Of a stretch of 64,000 nucleotides of DNA, positions 33,130-41,070 are shown piece after piece. The notes beneath the pieces are model-generated. The model saw only the letters and a program-made list of their open reading frames with translations, did not search any database and was not told the DNA's origin. This DNA comes from JACQZO01 sp964512325 (GTDB taxonomy: Bacteria; Patescibacteriota; Gracilibacteria; RBG-16-42-10), in contig CAZEGN010000002.1 in assembly GCA_964512325.1 (NCBI GenBank), positions 42,324-106,323 of the forward strand. The letters are read 5' to 3'. The position numbers and the translations under genes were made by a program. How positions within the stretch are numbered: position 1 is the stretch's first letter; every line of letters begins with the position of its first letter.

Positions 33130-34815
33130 ATGACTAAAAGTTGTCGTCATTGTCTCAATGCATTTGAAATTACAGATCAGGATCTCAAATCGTATGAGCA
33201 CTTATCGCCCACTATCGCCGGCACGAAACAATTCATCACTCCACCGACATTATGTCCACCCTGCCGCAAGCAAAGACGGATGACTTTTCGCAATGAAAGA
33301 AAACTTTATCACCGCAAATGTAATCGCTGCCAAAAAGAAATCATTTCCATTTACGCGCCAGAAAAAAACTACGTCGTTTATTGTCTCACCTGCTGGTGGG
33401 ACGAAAAGCATGATCCCAGAAGGACGGGACAAGACTATGATTTCAGCCGACCATTCTTTGAACAATTTGCCGAACTCCTTAAAAAGACTCCACTACCCAG
33501 TTTGATCTCATCCCCCGATGCTGAAGAAAACAACTGCGCATACATTAATTATGCAGGCAACAGTAAGAACTGCTATATGACTTTTGATGCCGACTTCAAC
33601 GAAGATTGTTATTACTCAAATATTCTGAAGCACTCTAAAAACTGCATGGAATGTTCATCAGTACAAAAAAGTGAGCTCTGCTATGAAACCATACTTTCTA
33701 CTGGTTGCTATCGAACATTTTATTCAGAAGATTTAACGAATTGTCAAAACAGTTACTTTCTTAAAAACTGCATAGGCTGTAGTGACTGTTTACTTTGTGT
33801 TAATTTAACTCGAAAACAATATTGCATCCTCAATCAGCAGTACACCAAAGAAGCATATGAAGCTTACATCCGAACAATCGACTTCGGTAATCGCAATGTA
33901 ATTATGGACCTACAAAAGAAGTTTGAGCAATTAGTACTCTCTGCTCCCCATAAATATATCCATGGCATCAATTTAGAAAACAGCACGGGTGATTACATGG
34001 TCAATGTCCAAAATTGTGATACATCCTTCATGGTTGGAGAAACACAAGACTTGAAATACTGTGATTCCCTCTATCGAGCAAAAGATTGTATGGACGTTTC
34101 TTCTTTTGGCGAACAAATGGAACGAGCCTATGAAACTGTGTCCAGTGGCATCAACGCCTATGAGCTCCAATTTTGTCAGGTATGTGCGACCAATACTTTC
34201 AACCTGCAATACAATTATGGTTCCCGTAATAGCAAGAATTCTTTTGGCTGCGTCGCCTTAAAGTCAAATGAGTACTGCATTTTAAATAAACAATACAGTA
34301 AGGAAGAATACGCAGTGATTGTACCAAAGATTATCAAGCAGATGCATAGTACAAAGGAATGGGGTGAGTATTTTCCAACAAGCATCTCACCTTTTGCTTA
34401 CAATGAAACCGTGGCAATGGAGTTTTTTCCTTTGAACAAGAATGAAGTGCTAACAATTCAGGCGCAGTGGCGAGAAGATGATATGCTTAATCGCTATGAA
34501 GGCCCCAAAGTATCTATTCCAGAAAACATCAAGGATGCCAAAGACGAACTATTAAAACAAATTCTCACCTGCGATCAGTGTGGTCGTAACTACAAAATCA
34601 TTACTCAAGAATTGAAATTTTATCGTGAGCAAAACTTGCCGTTGCCTACTTTCTGTTTCAACTGCCGACATGAAAAAAGAATAAGCAAAAGAAATCCACA
34701 AATGTTATGGGCTAGAAATTGTACCCAGTGTAACGCTCCATTCAAAACAACTTATGCTCCCTCACGGCCTGAAAGTGTGTACTGTCAAAAATGTTATGAG
34801 CAACAAGTGTACTAG
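33130..34815 (+). CDS. Cys-rich two-domain protein, family member 9 (type C, all four sites complete)
   Basis: A 561-residue protein from ATG 33130; an in-frame TTG at 33091 inside the previous gene would add 13 residues that no other copy has. It is the only copy with all four sites: CRHC with CPPCR, CNRC with YCLTC, CDQC with CFNCR, CTQC with YCQKC. So it shows best that the N- and C-terminal modules are alike: both run CxxC, FYR/Y-type helix, LPxP, CxxCR, RN, LW or LY, CxxC, YAP, VYCxxC. Domain 1 starts at C148 with cysteines at positions 1, 13, 25, 28, 37, 46, 58, 67, 70, 73 and 76. Signatures: KQYCILNQQY and NEYCILNKQY. TATTAA at 33119-33124 lies just upstream. Confidence 0.8.
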   Translation: MTKSCRHCLNAFEITDQDLKSYEHLSPTIAGTKQFITPPTLCPPCRKQRRMTFRNERKLYHRKCNRCQKEIISIYAPEKNYVVYCLTCWWDEKHDPRRTGQDYDFSRPFFEQFAELLKKTPLPSLISSPDAEENNCAYINYAGNSKNCYMTFDADFNEDCYYSNILKHSKNCMECSSVQKSELCYETILSTGCYRTFYSEDLTNCQNSYFLKNCIGCSDCLLCVNLTRKQYCILNQQYTKEAYEAYIRTIDFGNRNVIMDLQKKFEQLVLSAPHKYIHGINLENSTGDYMVNVQNCDTSFMVGETQDLKYCDSLYRAKDCMDVSSFGEQMERAYETVSSGINAYELQFCQVCATNTFNLQYNYGSRNSKNSFGCVALKSNEYCILNKQYSKEEYAVIVPKIIKQMHSTKEWGEYFPTSISPFAYNETVAMEFFPLNKNEVLTIQAQWREDDMLNRYEGPKVSIPENIKDAKDELLKQILTCDQCGRNYKIITQELKFYREQNLPLPTFCFNCRHEKRISKRNPQMLWARNCTQCNAPFKTTYAPSRPESVYCQKCYEQQVY

Positions 34816-34832
34816 CTTTATCACAAAGATTT

Positions 34833-36488
34833 ATGACAGCCACCTGTAAACAATGCAAAGTTAGCTTTAGTCACTCCAGTGAAGACCAACGTTTCTATCA
34901 ACTATTTAATGTACCGGCTCCACAAACTTGTCCTCAATGCAGAATGCACCGGAGATGGCTTGAAAGGAACAGCAAAACACTTTACTACCGCAAATGTGAT
35001 GCGACGGGTGAACAGATCATATCTCAATATCCCAGCGAAACACCTTTTCCTGTTTACCAAACAAAAGCCTGGTGGAGTGATGACTGGGACGCAATTGACT
35101 TCGGTCAAGACTACGATTTCACCCGTCCCTTCTTTGAACAGTTTATGGAGCTACAAAGAAAAGTACCACGCGTATCACTCTGGATTATTCCCACTCTTGA
35201 AAACAGCGACTTCACCAACTGCACGGGCTACCTCAAGAATTGCTACTTGATCATGGAGAGCGACTATGATGAAGATTGCTATTATTCCAATCTCTTAAAG
35301 CATTGTAAGAATGTGTGTGATTCTTCAATTTGCTATGAGTGTGAGCTTTGTTATGAGTGCATTGATTGCGTGAAGTGTTACAACTTGAAATTTTCCCAGG
35401 ACTGCAAATCAGTACAAGATAGTTGGTTTATGAACAATTGCCACAACTGCCGTGACTGTATTGGTTGTATTAACCAACAACATAAGCAATACATGATTTT
35501 AAATCAGCAATATAGCGAAGCCGAATACAAAAAAATAAAGGCTGGCTTAAGACTAGATAGTAGAACGGGACTTGCCCTGGTACAAAGACAAGCGCAGGAG
35601 CTTTTTCTTACACAGCCCCATAAAGCATTGCAAGGCGAAAGCAAAGAAAACAGTCTAGGCGATCATCTTTTTAACGCAAAAGATGCCTATTATTGTTTTG
35701 ACTGCAAAGACATTCAAGACTCTCGTTACTGCGCAAAAGTGTCATTACAGGTGAAATCTTGCATGGATTATTGCTCTTGGGGTGATAAAGCGGAGCTGGT
35801 TTACCAATGCAGCTCTAGCGGTGACAACGCCTATAATATTAAGTTCTGTACAACCTGTACAACCAACATCCGTGATCTTGAGTACTGTGATTTATGCACT
35901 CAATCACAAGATCTTTTTGGCTGTGTAGGCTTAAAGAAAAAACAATATTGTATCTTGAATAAACAATACAGTAAGGAGGAGTATATCGTTCTAAAAGGGC
36001 TCATAATCGAGCACATGAAAAAAAACGGCGAATATGGTGAATTCTTCCCTACCGCGAACAGCCCTTTTTGTCACAATGAAACACTAGCGCAAGACTTTTT
36101 TCCATTAACAAAAGATGAAGCTCTCGCTCAAGGTTTTAAATGGCGTGACGAAAATCCCAATAATGGCTATCAAGGCCCGAGCATCGTTATCCCTGATACA
36201 ATTGCAGAAATACCTGAAGACATTACTAAACAAGTACTGAGCTGCACTGAGTGTCACAAGAACTATCGCCTGATTGCTCAAGAAATAAAGTTTTATGAAA
36301 CACTTAACATTCCTGCTCCAGCCATCTGTTTTAATTGTCGCCACAAAAGAAGAATCACTGCCAGAAACCCATTTCAAATTTGGGAAAGAAATTGCACCAA
36401 CTGTCAGCAACTAATCCCCACAACTTATAATCCAGAAAGAAAAGAAAAAGTAGTTTGTGAAGAATGTTACATGAAGGCTGTTTATTGA
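34833..36488 (+). CDS. Cys-rich two-domain protein, family member 10 (type C, last in the array)
   Basis: A 551-residue protein, 17 bases after member 9. Site 1 is CKQC with CPQCR, site 2 is lost (CDATG with VYQTKAWW), site 3 is CTEC with CFNCR, site 4 is CTNC with CEEC. Domain 1 is the richest in cysteine: positions 1, 13, 22, 26, 31, 34, 37, 40, 43, 46, 55, 67, 70, 73 and 76. The first signature is changed to KQYMILNQQY, the second KQYCILNKQY. NGYQGP marks it as type C. The array ends here; the next gene is on the other strand after a 130-base gap with an 8-base-stem hairpin (36551-36576) that has no T run. Confidence 0.8.
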   Translation: MTATCKQCKVSFSHSSEDQRFYQLFNVPAPQTCPQCRMHRRWLERNSKTLYYRKCDATGEQIISQYPSETPFPVYQTKAWWSDDWDAIDFGQDYDFTRPFFEQFMELQRKVPRVSLWIIPTLENSDFTNCTGYLKNCYLIMESDYDEDCYYSNLLKHCKNVCDSSICYECELCYECIDCVKCYNLKFSQDCKSVQDSWFMNNCHNCRDCIGCINQQHKQYMILNQQYSEAEYKKIKAGLRLDSRTGLALVQRQAQELFLTQPHKALQGESKENSLGDHLFNAKDAYYCFDCKDIQDSRYCAKVSLQVKSCMDYCSWGDKAELVYQCSSSGDNAYNIKFCTTCTTNIRDLEYCDLCTQSQDLFGCVGLKKKQYCILNKQYSKEEYIVLKGLIIEHMKKNGEYGEFFPTANSPFCHNETLAQDFFPLTKDEALAQGFKWRDENPNNGYQGPSIVIPDTIAEIPEDITKQVLSCTECHKNYRLIAQEIKFYETLNIPAPAICFNCRHKRRITARNPFQIWERNCTNCQQLIPTTYNPERKEKVVCEECYMKAVY

Positions 36489-36618
36489 ATTTAACAGTAA
36501 TACATCTTCATCATAACTGATCAATGGACAAACTATAGCTCAAAACCAAGAACAAACTCCTCTGCTCTAGTTTGTTAGAGTATTGAAACGAGCAGCAGTT
36601 TGCTTTTTAAGGCAGGCA

Positions 36619-37650
36619 TTAAGCTTGTGGATAGGTACCAGAACCACGCCGTGATTTGCCGCCTCTGACAGGCATAGAATCTCTTTGCATCCAATCTGAA
36701 AAAACAGGATGAGGACGCAAAGCTTTTTGCACTGCAGTTCTTAAAAATCGACGGTAAAAGCCGGGGCGCAATCCATGAATATAATCCTCGACTTCATCAG
36801 AGCTTGTTTCAAGCCAACGAGAATGCTCTGGCAGAGACGATAAAGCATCCAGACCCGGAGATGTTAATACAATACCCAAGCTTGCTCTAACCGTATTTAA
36901 AGGCTTCTGCTCAGTGATAGCCCACTGCAGCACCTTTCTTCTGATGGGATCAGTAAATCCTGGAAACATAGCGCGAATAATATCATCGATATGTTCTTTC
37001 GCACCTACCTTTTTAGGATTACAACTTAAGGGATTATATAGCACTTTACTACCATTACTAGAGAATGTAACAGCTCTAATATCAAGCTCTACACCCGGTG
37101 CAAGAGCATCAATAATCGTGCCACGCACTTCAGCTGCATTAAACAACTCCTTCAGGAAAGATTCTATACCTGGCACAAAAACACCACCTTCTGGCTGACC
37201 ATCATCACCCACAAGTTCCAAGAATTCATCTCGGTTAACAAAACGAACCTGCACATGATCAGAGCGTCCTTCTCTTAAGCGTATCTTAGGCATACGTTTA
37301 AACGCCATCTTTATGCGACCAATAATTAAATCTTTATCATCATCCAAATGAATAATGGGCATTTGATCGACCAGACGAAACACCTTATGAATATCTGTCG
37401 ACTTAATTCCTAACTCCTCCTTTATTTCTCGGAGAATAACAGCAAGGAGATCATTATCTCCCGAAGCTAACTTGCCAGAAGCCAGTTCCCACTTGTTCGG
37501 ATTGCGTATCAATGGTTTATCAGCCGTATTATCTCTTCTTTTCATTACAACAACACGATTGGTTGGCACCCAGGCCAAAACACCCGATGCTACCAACACC
37601 TGTTTTCTCCCCACACTCTCGTCTTTTTCAATAGAGGTTGCCCCAACCAC
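36619..37650 (-). CDS. NUDIX-domain protein with a long C-terminal region
   Basis: A 343-residue protein. The NUDIX domain (about 15-180) has WELASGKLASGDNDLL followed by VILREIKEELGI, a Nudix box with the catalytic RE-x-x-EE-x-G helix intact and Asp in place of one Glu. The C-terminal 160 residues have no family I recognise and end in a basic tail (RGGKSRRGSG). The start is GTG 37650; the next in-frame ATG would remove the first strand of the fold. It is about twice the length of a typical NUDIX hydrolase, so the extra region may set the substrate or bind a partner. It converges on the Cys-rich array. Confidence 0.75.
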   Translation of the reverse strand: MVGATSIEKDESVGRKQVLVASGVLAWVPTNRVVVMKRRDNTADKPLIRNPNKWELASGKLASGDNDLLAVILREIKEELGIKSTDIHKVFRLVDQMPIIHLDDDKDLIIGRIKMAFKRMPKIRLREGRSDHVQVRFVNRDEFLELVGDDGQPEGGVFVPGIESFLKELFNAAEVRGTIIDALAPGVELDIRAVTFSSNGSKVLYNPLSCNPKKVGAKEHIDDIIRAMFPGFTDPIRRKVLQWAITEQKPLNTVRASLGIVLTSPGLDALSSLPEHSRWLETSSDEVEDYIHGLRPGFYRRFLRTAVQKALRPHPVFSDWMQRDSMPVRGGKSRRGSGTYPQA

Positions 37651-37859
37651 AAAATAAAAAGCTAAATTTTAAACAAAGTAACACAAAAGAATGGGTAGTC
37701 AACAATCTAGCATAACTTTTATTCCTTGCCTAGCCAATAATAGTTAGACTTTTCTATCAGCACTTGTCCCCTCTCATAATCAGGAATACAACACTTTTTT
37801 GCTAGTACCAGTCATTGACGGATTGAGAATTAGTTTATAGAGTGTGAGCGCTCAAATGG

Positions 37860-37945
37860 GGGTCGGTACCGAAGTGGCCAAACGGGGCAGACTGTAAATC
37901 TGCTGGCTTACGCCTACGGCGGTTCAAATCCGTCCCGGCCCACCA
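37860..37945 (+). tRNA. tRNA-Tyr (GTA)
   Basis: A class II tRNA with a long variable arm. The acceptor is GGGTCGG (37860-37866) with CCGGCCC (37935-37941). The anticodon stem-loop is GCAGA-CTGTAAA-TCTGC, giving GTA. The T arm is GGCGG-TTCAAAT-CCGTC. Discriminator A37942; CCA encoded at 37943-37945. The CCA is also the start of tRNA-end repeat copy C. Confidence 0.95.
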
Positions 37946-38057
37946 CGAGCACGTAGTGCGAGTCTTCGCCACCGTCTCCGTCTTACCTTATTCCTTCTCC
38001 TAAAGAAGGTTACTTCGCGTTGCTCGTGGAAGATGAAGACGTAGACGCAGATGAAGA
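37943..38057. repeat. tRNA-end inverted repeat, copy C
   Basis: CCACGAGCAC (37943-37952), beginning at the tRNA-Tyr CCA, pairs with GTTGCTCGTGG (38019-38029) with one bulged T. GAGTCTTCG (from about 37960) matches GATGAAGAC-type wording after the right arm. Over its first 20 bases it differs from copy B by no more than one or two bases. Same arm order as copy A. Confidence 0.8.
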
Positions 38058-38198
38058 AAAGAAATTAGGCTTAGCAGTCCCTTGTCCCTTATCACTTCAA
38101 CTATTCTTCGTCTTATTATCCGTCTTCGTCTTGCGATCTCGACACTGAGCCAATTTGCAAATATCAGTGAATATGAGAATAATAGCCCAGCAAGACTT

Positions 38199-38288
38199 GG
38201 AGAGATCGCATAGTGGTCTAGTGCACACGCTTGGAAAGCGTGCATTCCTGCAAAGGAATCGAGGGTTCGAATCCCTCTCTCTCCGCCA
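38199..38288 (+). tRNA. tRNA-Ser (GGA)
   Basis: A class II tRNA. The acceptor is GGAGAGA (38199-38205) with TCTCTCC (38278-38284). The anticodon stem-loop is CACGC-TTGGAAA-GCGTG, giving GGA, which reads TCC and TCT. A long variable arm with ATTCCTGCAAAGGAAT pairing; T arm GAGGG-TTCGAAT-CCCTC; discriminator G38285; CCA encoded at 38286-38288. Confidence 0.95.
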
Positions 38289-38323
38289 ACCTGCGCTCTG
38301 CGAGCTTCGGTTGGCAGGCCAAC
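38286..38323 (+). repeat. Hairpin pair starting at the tRNA-Ser CCA
   Basis: CCAACC (38286-38291), whose first three bases are the tRNA CCA, pairs with GGTTGG (38309-38314). The same GGTTGG can instead pair with CCAAC at 38319-38323, so two hairpins exclude each other. There is no T run. Its sequence differs from tRNA-end repeats A-C, but it has the same placement. Confidence 0.5.
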
Positions 38324-38413
38324 ACTGGAAGGGAAAGTGCTCGACTTCGTGCTGAGATAGGACTGACTTAAACAAATTACAAAACTCGCGCTCTCTATAT
38401 ATAAGCACATCTT

Positions 38414-39157
38414 ATGACGTCAGACAGAAAACAATGTTCAGTCGAGGATATTACCATATGGGGCGAGCTTAAGGGTAACATTACAAACTCAGAGCTTAAT
38501 GATATTGTATGCAGCTATTGGAGTATTGCTCATTGTGCCCGTCATTTTAGTGAGCTCGATAGCGCTAGCAGAAATTATTTACTGCAACCACCGACTGCAG
38601 AAAATGTCTCTACCCCACTCACTCCTGAGCAGCTTAAGAACCTGATGACAACGGCAGGTTCTAAATTAAATCCCAAGCTAAACAATCTTATAGTTGTAAT
38701 AAAAACTCTTCTGGGCTTCTTACCTGAAGCAATCTTAAACCGAGAAACACACTGGGTTGAATTTAGCTCCATTCCTGACAGCTATTATGCAGAACTTGGC
38801 CTGTACTTAGACAAAAATAAAAAAGCAAAACTAGGCCTGTCTGCCAATGAACCCGTGGGAACACTAGGAGCAGTGTTCATTACACCAGACATAAAACCAT
38901 ATATAAAATTAGAGCAACGTGGCCAAGGAGAAGAATCTGATCAAATCAAATTAAACATTATCACTAATCTCAAGCCGCCAGTTAGTGACACTATTACTAT
39001 TGGTCTAAAAAAAGATCCATTATCGCAACAAGTAAGTCTTACCAGTCTGTACACTTCAGATGGCAAGTTTTCTCCACCTTTTCCCAACCACCGACAATCC
39101 CCAGAAGAATTCATTTACAACACAAACTGGTGGGCAAACTACGCCTTCTTTCGCTAA
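38414..39157 (+). CDS. Hypothetical protein
   Basis: A 247-residue soluble protein starting at ATG 38414. Cysteines near the N terminus (KQCSVED, DIVCSYWSIAHCARHF) are not in a CxxC arrangement. A Leu-rich middle (NLIVVIKTLLGFLPEAIL, about 95-112) could be a buried helix. The C-terminal half is beta-rich (LGAVFITPDIKPYIKLEQRG). No known motif. It lies about 125 bases after tRNA-Ser, and the next gene converges on it with a 19-base gap. Function unknown. Confidence 0.65.
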   Translation: MTSDRKQCSVEDITIWGELKGNITNSELNDIVCSYWSIAHCARHFSELDSASRNYLLQPPTAENVSTPLTPEQLKNLMTTAGSKLNPKLNNLIVVIKTLLGFLPEAILNRETHWVEFSSIPDSYYAELGLYLDKNKKAKLGLSANEPVGTLGAVFITPDIKPYIKLEQRGQGEESDQIKLNIITNLKPPVSDTITIGLKKDPLSQQVSLTSLYTSDGKFSPPFPNHRQSPEEFIYNTNWWANYAFFR

Positions 39158-39176
39158 AACTGCATTCTCCTTGTAA

Positions 39177-39836
39177 TTAGTCTTTTTTCAGTATCAGCTC
39201 TAATCTTCGTAAAGCTTTTGGCATGTTCCTCATCCCCAGCCCAACAGGATAAAAAGTAGGATATACACTGAACTTAGCCCCACTCAATATCACCGTCTCG
39301 GTTTGATCTGAATCATAATCCGATACTTTTATTGATTTTCCTAAAAGTATAGAGCTCACTTGATTACCAAAAGTAATAATCTTTTGTGGATTAACTTTGA
39401 CAATCTCCTCTTTGGTATGAGCTAGGTACTCTGTAAAGACATTATTATGTAAATGTCTGGCATCTAGCTGGGAGCATTTTGCCAAATTAGTAAGATACAA
39501 CCTTTGATTGCTCAAATAAGTATACAGTTCTATTACAAAATCTGTACTCCACTCATGTGCCTTTAATTGTTGAGTACGTTCAAACAAAGTGTCTGAGAGT
39601 AAATCAACTTTATGAAACAAACGCCAAATGTTTTTTGTGCCAACCCAAGGTGCTCTCATTCCAGACCAGGCAGGACTTGCAGAAATGTTGCGACCGGTGG
39701 GATTCATAAAAACAAAACATACGCGAGGACTATTAATACAACCAGCTCCATAAATAGGCCTCAACTCTGCTGCACCGTGAACTTTCTGTAACTCATCAGC
39801 CTTAGCAAAGAGCTGGTGTAACTGCAACTGTGACAT
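39177..39836 (-). CDS. Uracil-DNA-glycosylase-superfamily protein
   Basis: A 219-residue protein from ATG 39836; the longer frame to 39914 adds 26 residues unlike the family. Motif 1 is GAGCINSPRVCFVFMNPTGRN (nearest the family-4/5 GEAPG-type loop, with NP-TGRN here), then GMRAPWVGTK, LYLTNLAKC (conserved Asn), ITFGNQVSSILLG and VYPTFYPVG, where the usual motif 2 HPS becomes YPTFYP. The early GC-(x)7-C spacing is not a clear iron-sulfur site. It probably removes uracil or a related base from DNA, but the altered motifs leave the activity open. Confidence 0.65.
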   Translation of the reverse strand: MSQLQLHQLFAKADELQKVHGAAELRPIYGAGCINSPRVCFVFMNPTGRNISASPAWSGMRAPWVGTKNIWRLFHKVDLLSDTLFERTQQLKAHEWSTDFVIELYTYLSNQRLYLTNLAKCSQLDARHLHNNVFTEYLAHTKEEIVKVNPQKIITFGNQVSSILLGKSIKVSDYDSDQTETVILSGAKFSVYPTFYPVGLGMRNMPKALRRLELILKKD

Positions 39837-40044
39837 AATAAACAACAAATACATGCACATAGTACCATACATATTCACTCTTTTTGCAGAACCTAAAGCT
39901 TTTCCCCATAACACTAAACAGTGCTCATAAGAATAATCTTCTCTATTGTGCTCTCAATGGGTGATGATGTGATAACAATGAAAAACATCTATCGCCAGCC
40001 AAGAACAAATGCACTATCATAGTGCCGCTTACTGACTTACATTC

Positions 40045-41067
40045 ATGATTCAACACGCAAGTTTAATTGCCCAAGCAACAAAAAACATTCAAGATATTAT
40101 TACTCTCTCTCTTCAGTTTGACTCAGATCAAGGACAACATGCCCTGGTTATTTATGACACCCAAAATGATCTCACCAATATCCTCACGGCCGCCTATCGC
40201 AATGCACTCCCCACGGCTACATTCATCGACTTCGCCACAATTAGCAAAGAGGAGATCCTAAATGAGTTTAATCAACTTAAGCCCAATGACCTGGTGGTGA
40301 TGATTCAAACCTCGAATTTTCGCTTAGATGATTTTCGGATTCGGATTCATCTTTTTTCTAAAAAGCTCAAAGTGATTGAGCACATGCACCTCTACCGTAA
40401 TGACCCAAGCACCTGGGATGTCTACATCAACTCCCTTGAATATGATCAAGCATGGTATCACAAAATTGGCAAAGGACTACAACAAAAGCTAAGCACAACT
40501 GACACCCTTTCGATCAAAGCCATTGACGCTGAACTGACCATTACAGGAGGAGTTGAGTTTCCCAAATTAAACATTGGCGACTATACTGGCATGGAAAATA
40601 TTGGCGGTACCTTTCCCATTGGGGAAGTGTTCACTGAAGGCAAAGACCTGAGCAAAATGAATGGCTCTTTTTATGTTTACGCTTTTGCTAATCAAGATTT
40701 TTCTATCAGCATGCACGAGCCTTTTCGTGTTGATGTAAAGGAAGGTCTTATTGTTGGACAGGGAGACAATGCTCCCGAGGGCTTTAAAAAAATTGTAGAA
40801 CTGATCAAAACCTATGAGCGTCCGATTATCCGCGAAATTGGCTTCGGTCTTAATCGCGCAATTACCAGAGAAAGATATCTTGCCGACATTACCGCCTTTG
40901 AACGCATCTACGGTCTCCACTTCTCCCTCGGTGAAAAACATAGTGTCTACAAAAAGACTGGCATTCAAACCAACAAATCAAAATTCCACGTAGATTTATT
41001 CCCTCTAGCCGAAAGCGTAACAGCCGATGGAATAACGATTTTTGATGGCAAGTCCTATTTGGTTTAG
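40045..41067 (+). CDS. M29-like metallopeptidase (aminopeptidase) family protein
   Basis: A 340-residue protein. The N-terminal Rossmann-like half (ALVIYDTQNDL) and the motif NIGGTFPIGEVFTEG at about 186-200 match the thermophilic-aminopeptidase (M29) pattern, where the Glu binds metal. IREIGFGLNRAI (about 270-281), LHFSLGEKHSVY (about 308-319) and KFHVDLFP (about 328) sit where the family has its other metal ligands. It is shorter than typical M29 enzymes (about 400). Cytoplasmic, no signal peptide. Probably trims peptides. The first four-helix cassette arm begins 4 bases after its stop. Confidence 0.6.
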   Translation: MIQHASLIAQATKNIQDIITLSLQFDSDQGQHALVIYDTQNDLTNILTAAYRNALPTATFIDFATISKEEILNEFNQLKPNDLVVMIQTSNFRLDDFRIRIHLFSKKLKVIEHMHLYRNDPSTWDVYINSLEYDQAWYHKIGKGLQQKLSTTDTLSIKAIDAELTITGGVEFPKLNIGDYTGMENIGGTFPIGEVFTEGKDLSKMNGSFYVYAFANQDFSISMHEPFRVDVKEGLIVGQGDNAPEGFKKIVELIKTYERPIIREIGFGLNRAITRERYLADITAFERIYGLHFSLGEKHSVYKKTGIQTNKSKFHVDLFPLAESVTADGITIFDGKSYLV

Positions 41068-41070
41068 TGA

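Noticed and set aside
17896..36488. The Cys-rich array as a CRISPR array or diversity-generating retroelement targets
   Set aside because: No direct repeats with unique spacers, no cas genes, no reverse transcriptase and no template/variable repeat pair were found, despite the presence of Avd-like four-helix proteins.
36551..36576. Terminator after the Cys-rich array
   Set aside because: AACAAACT/AGTTTGTT forms a hairpin, but no T run follows on either strand.
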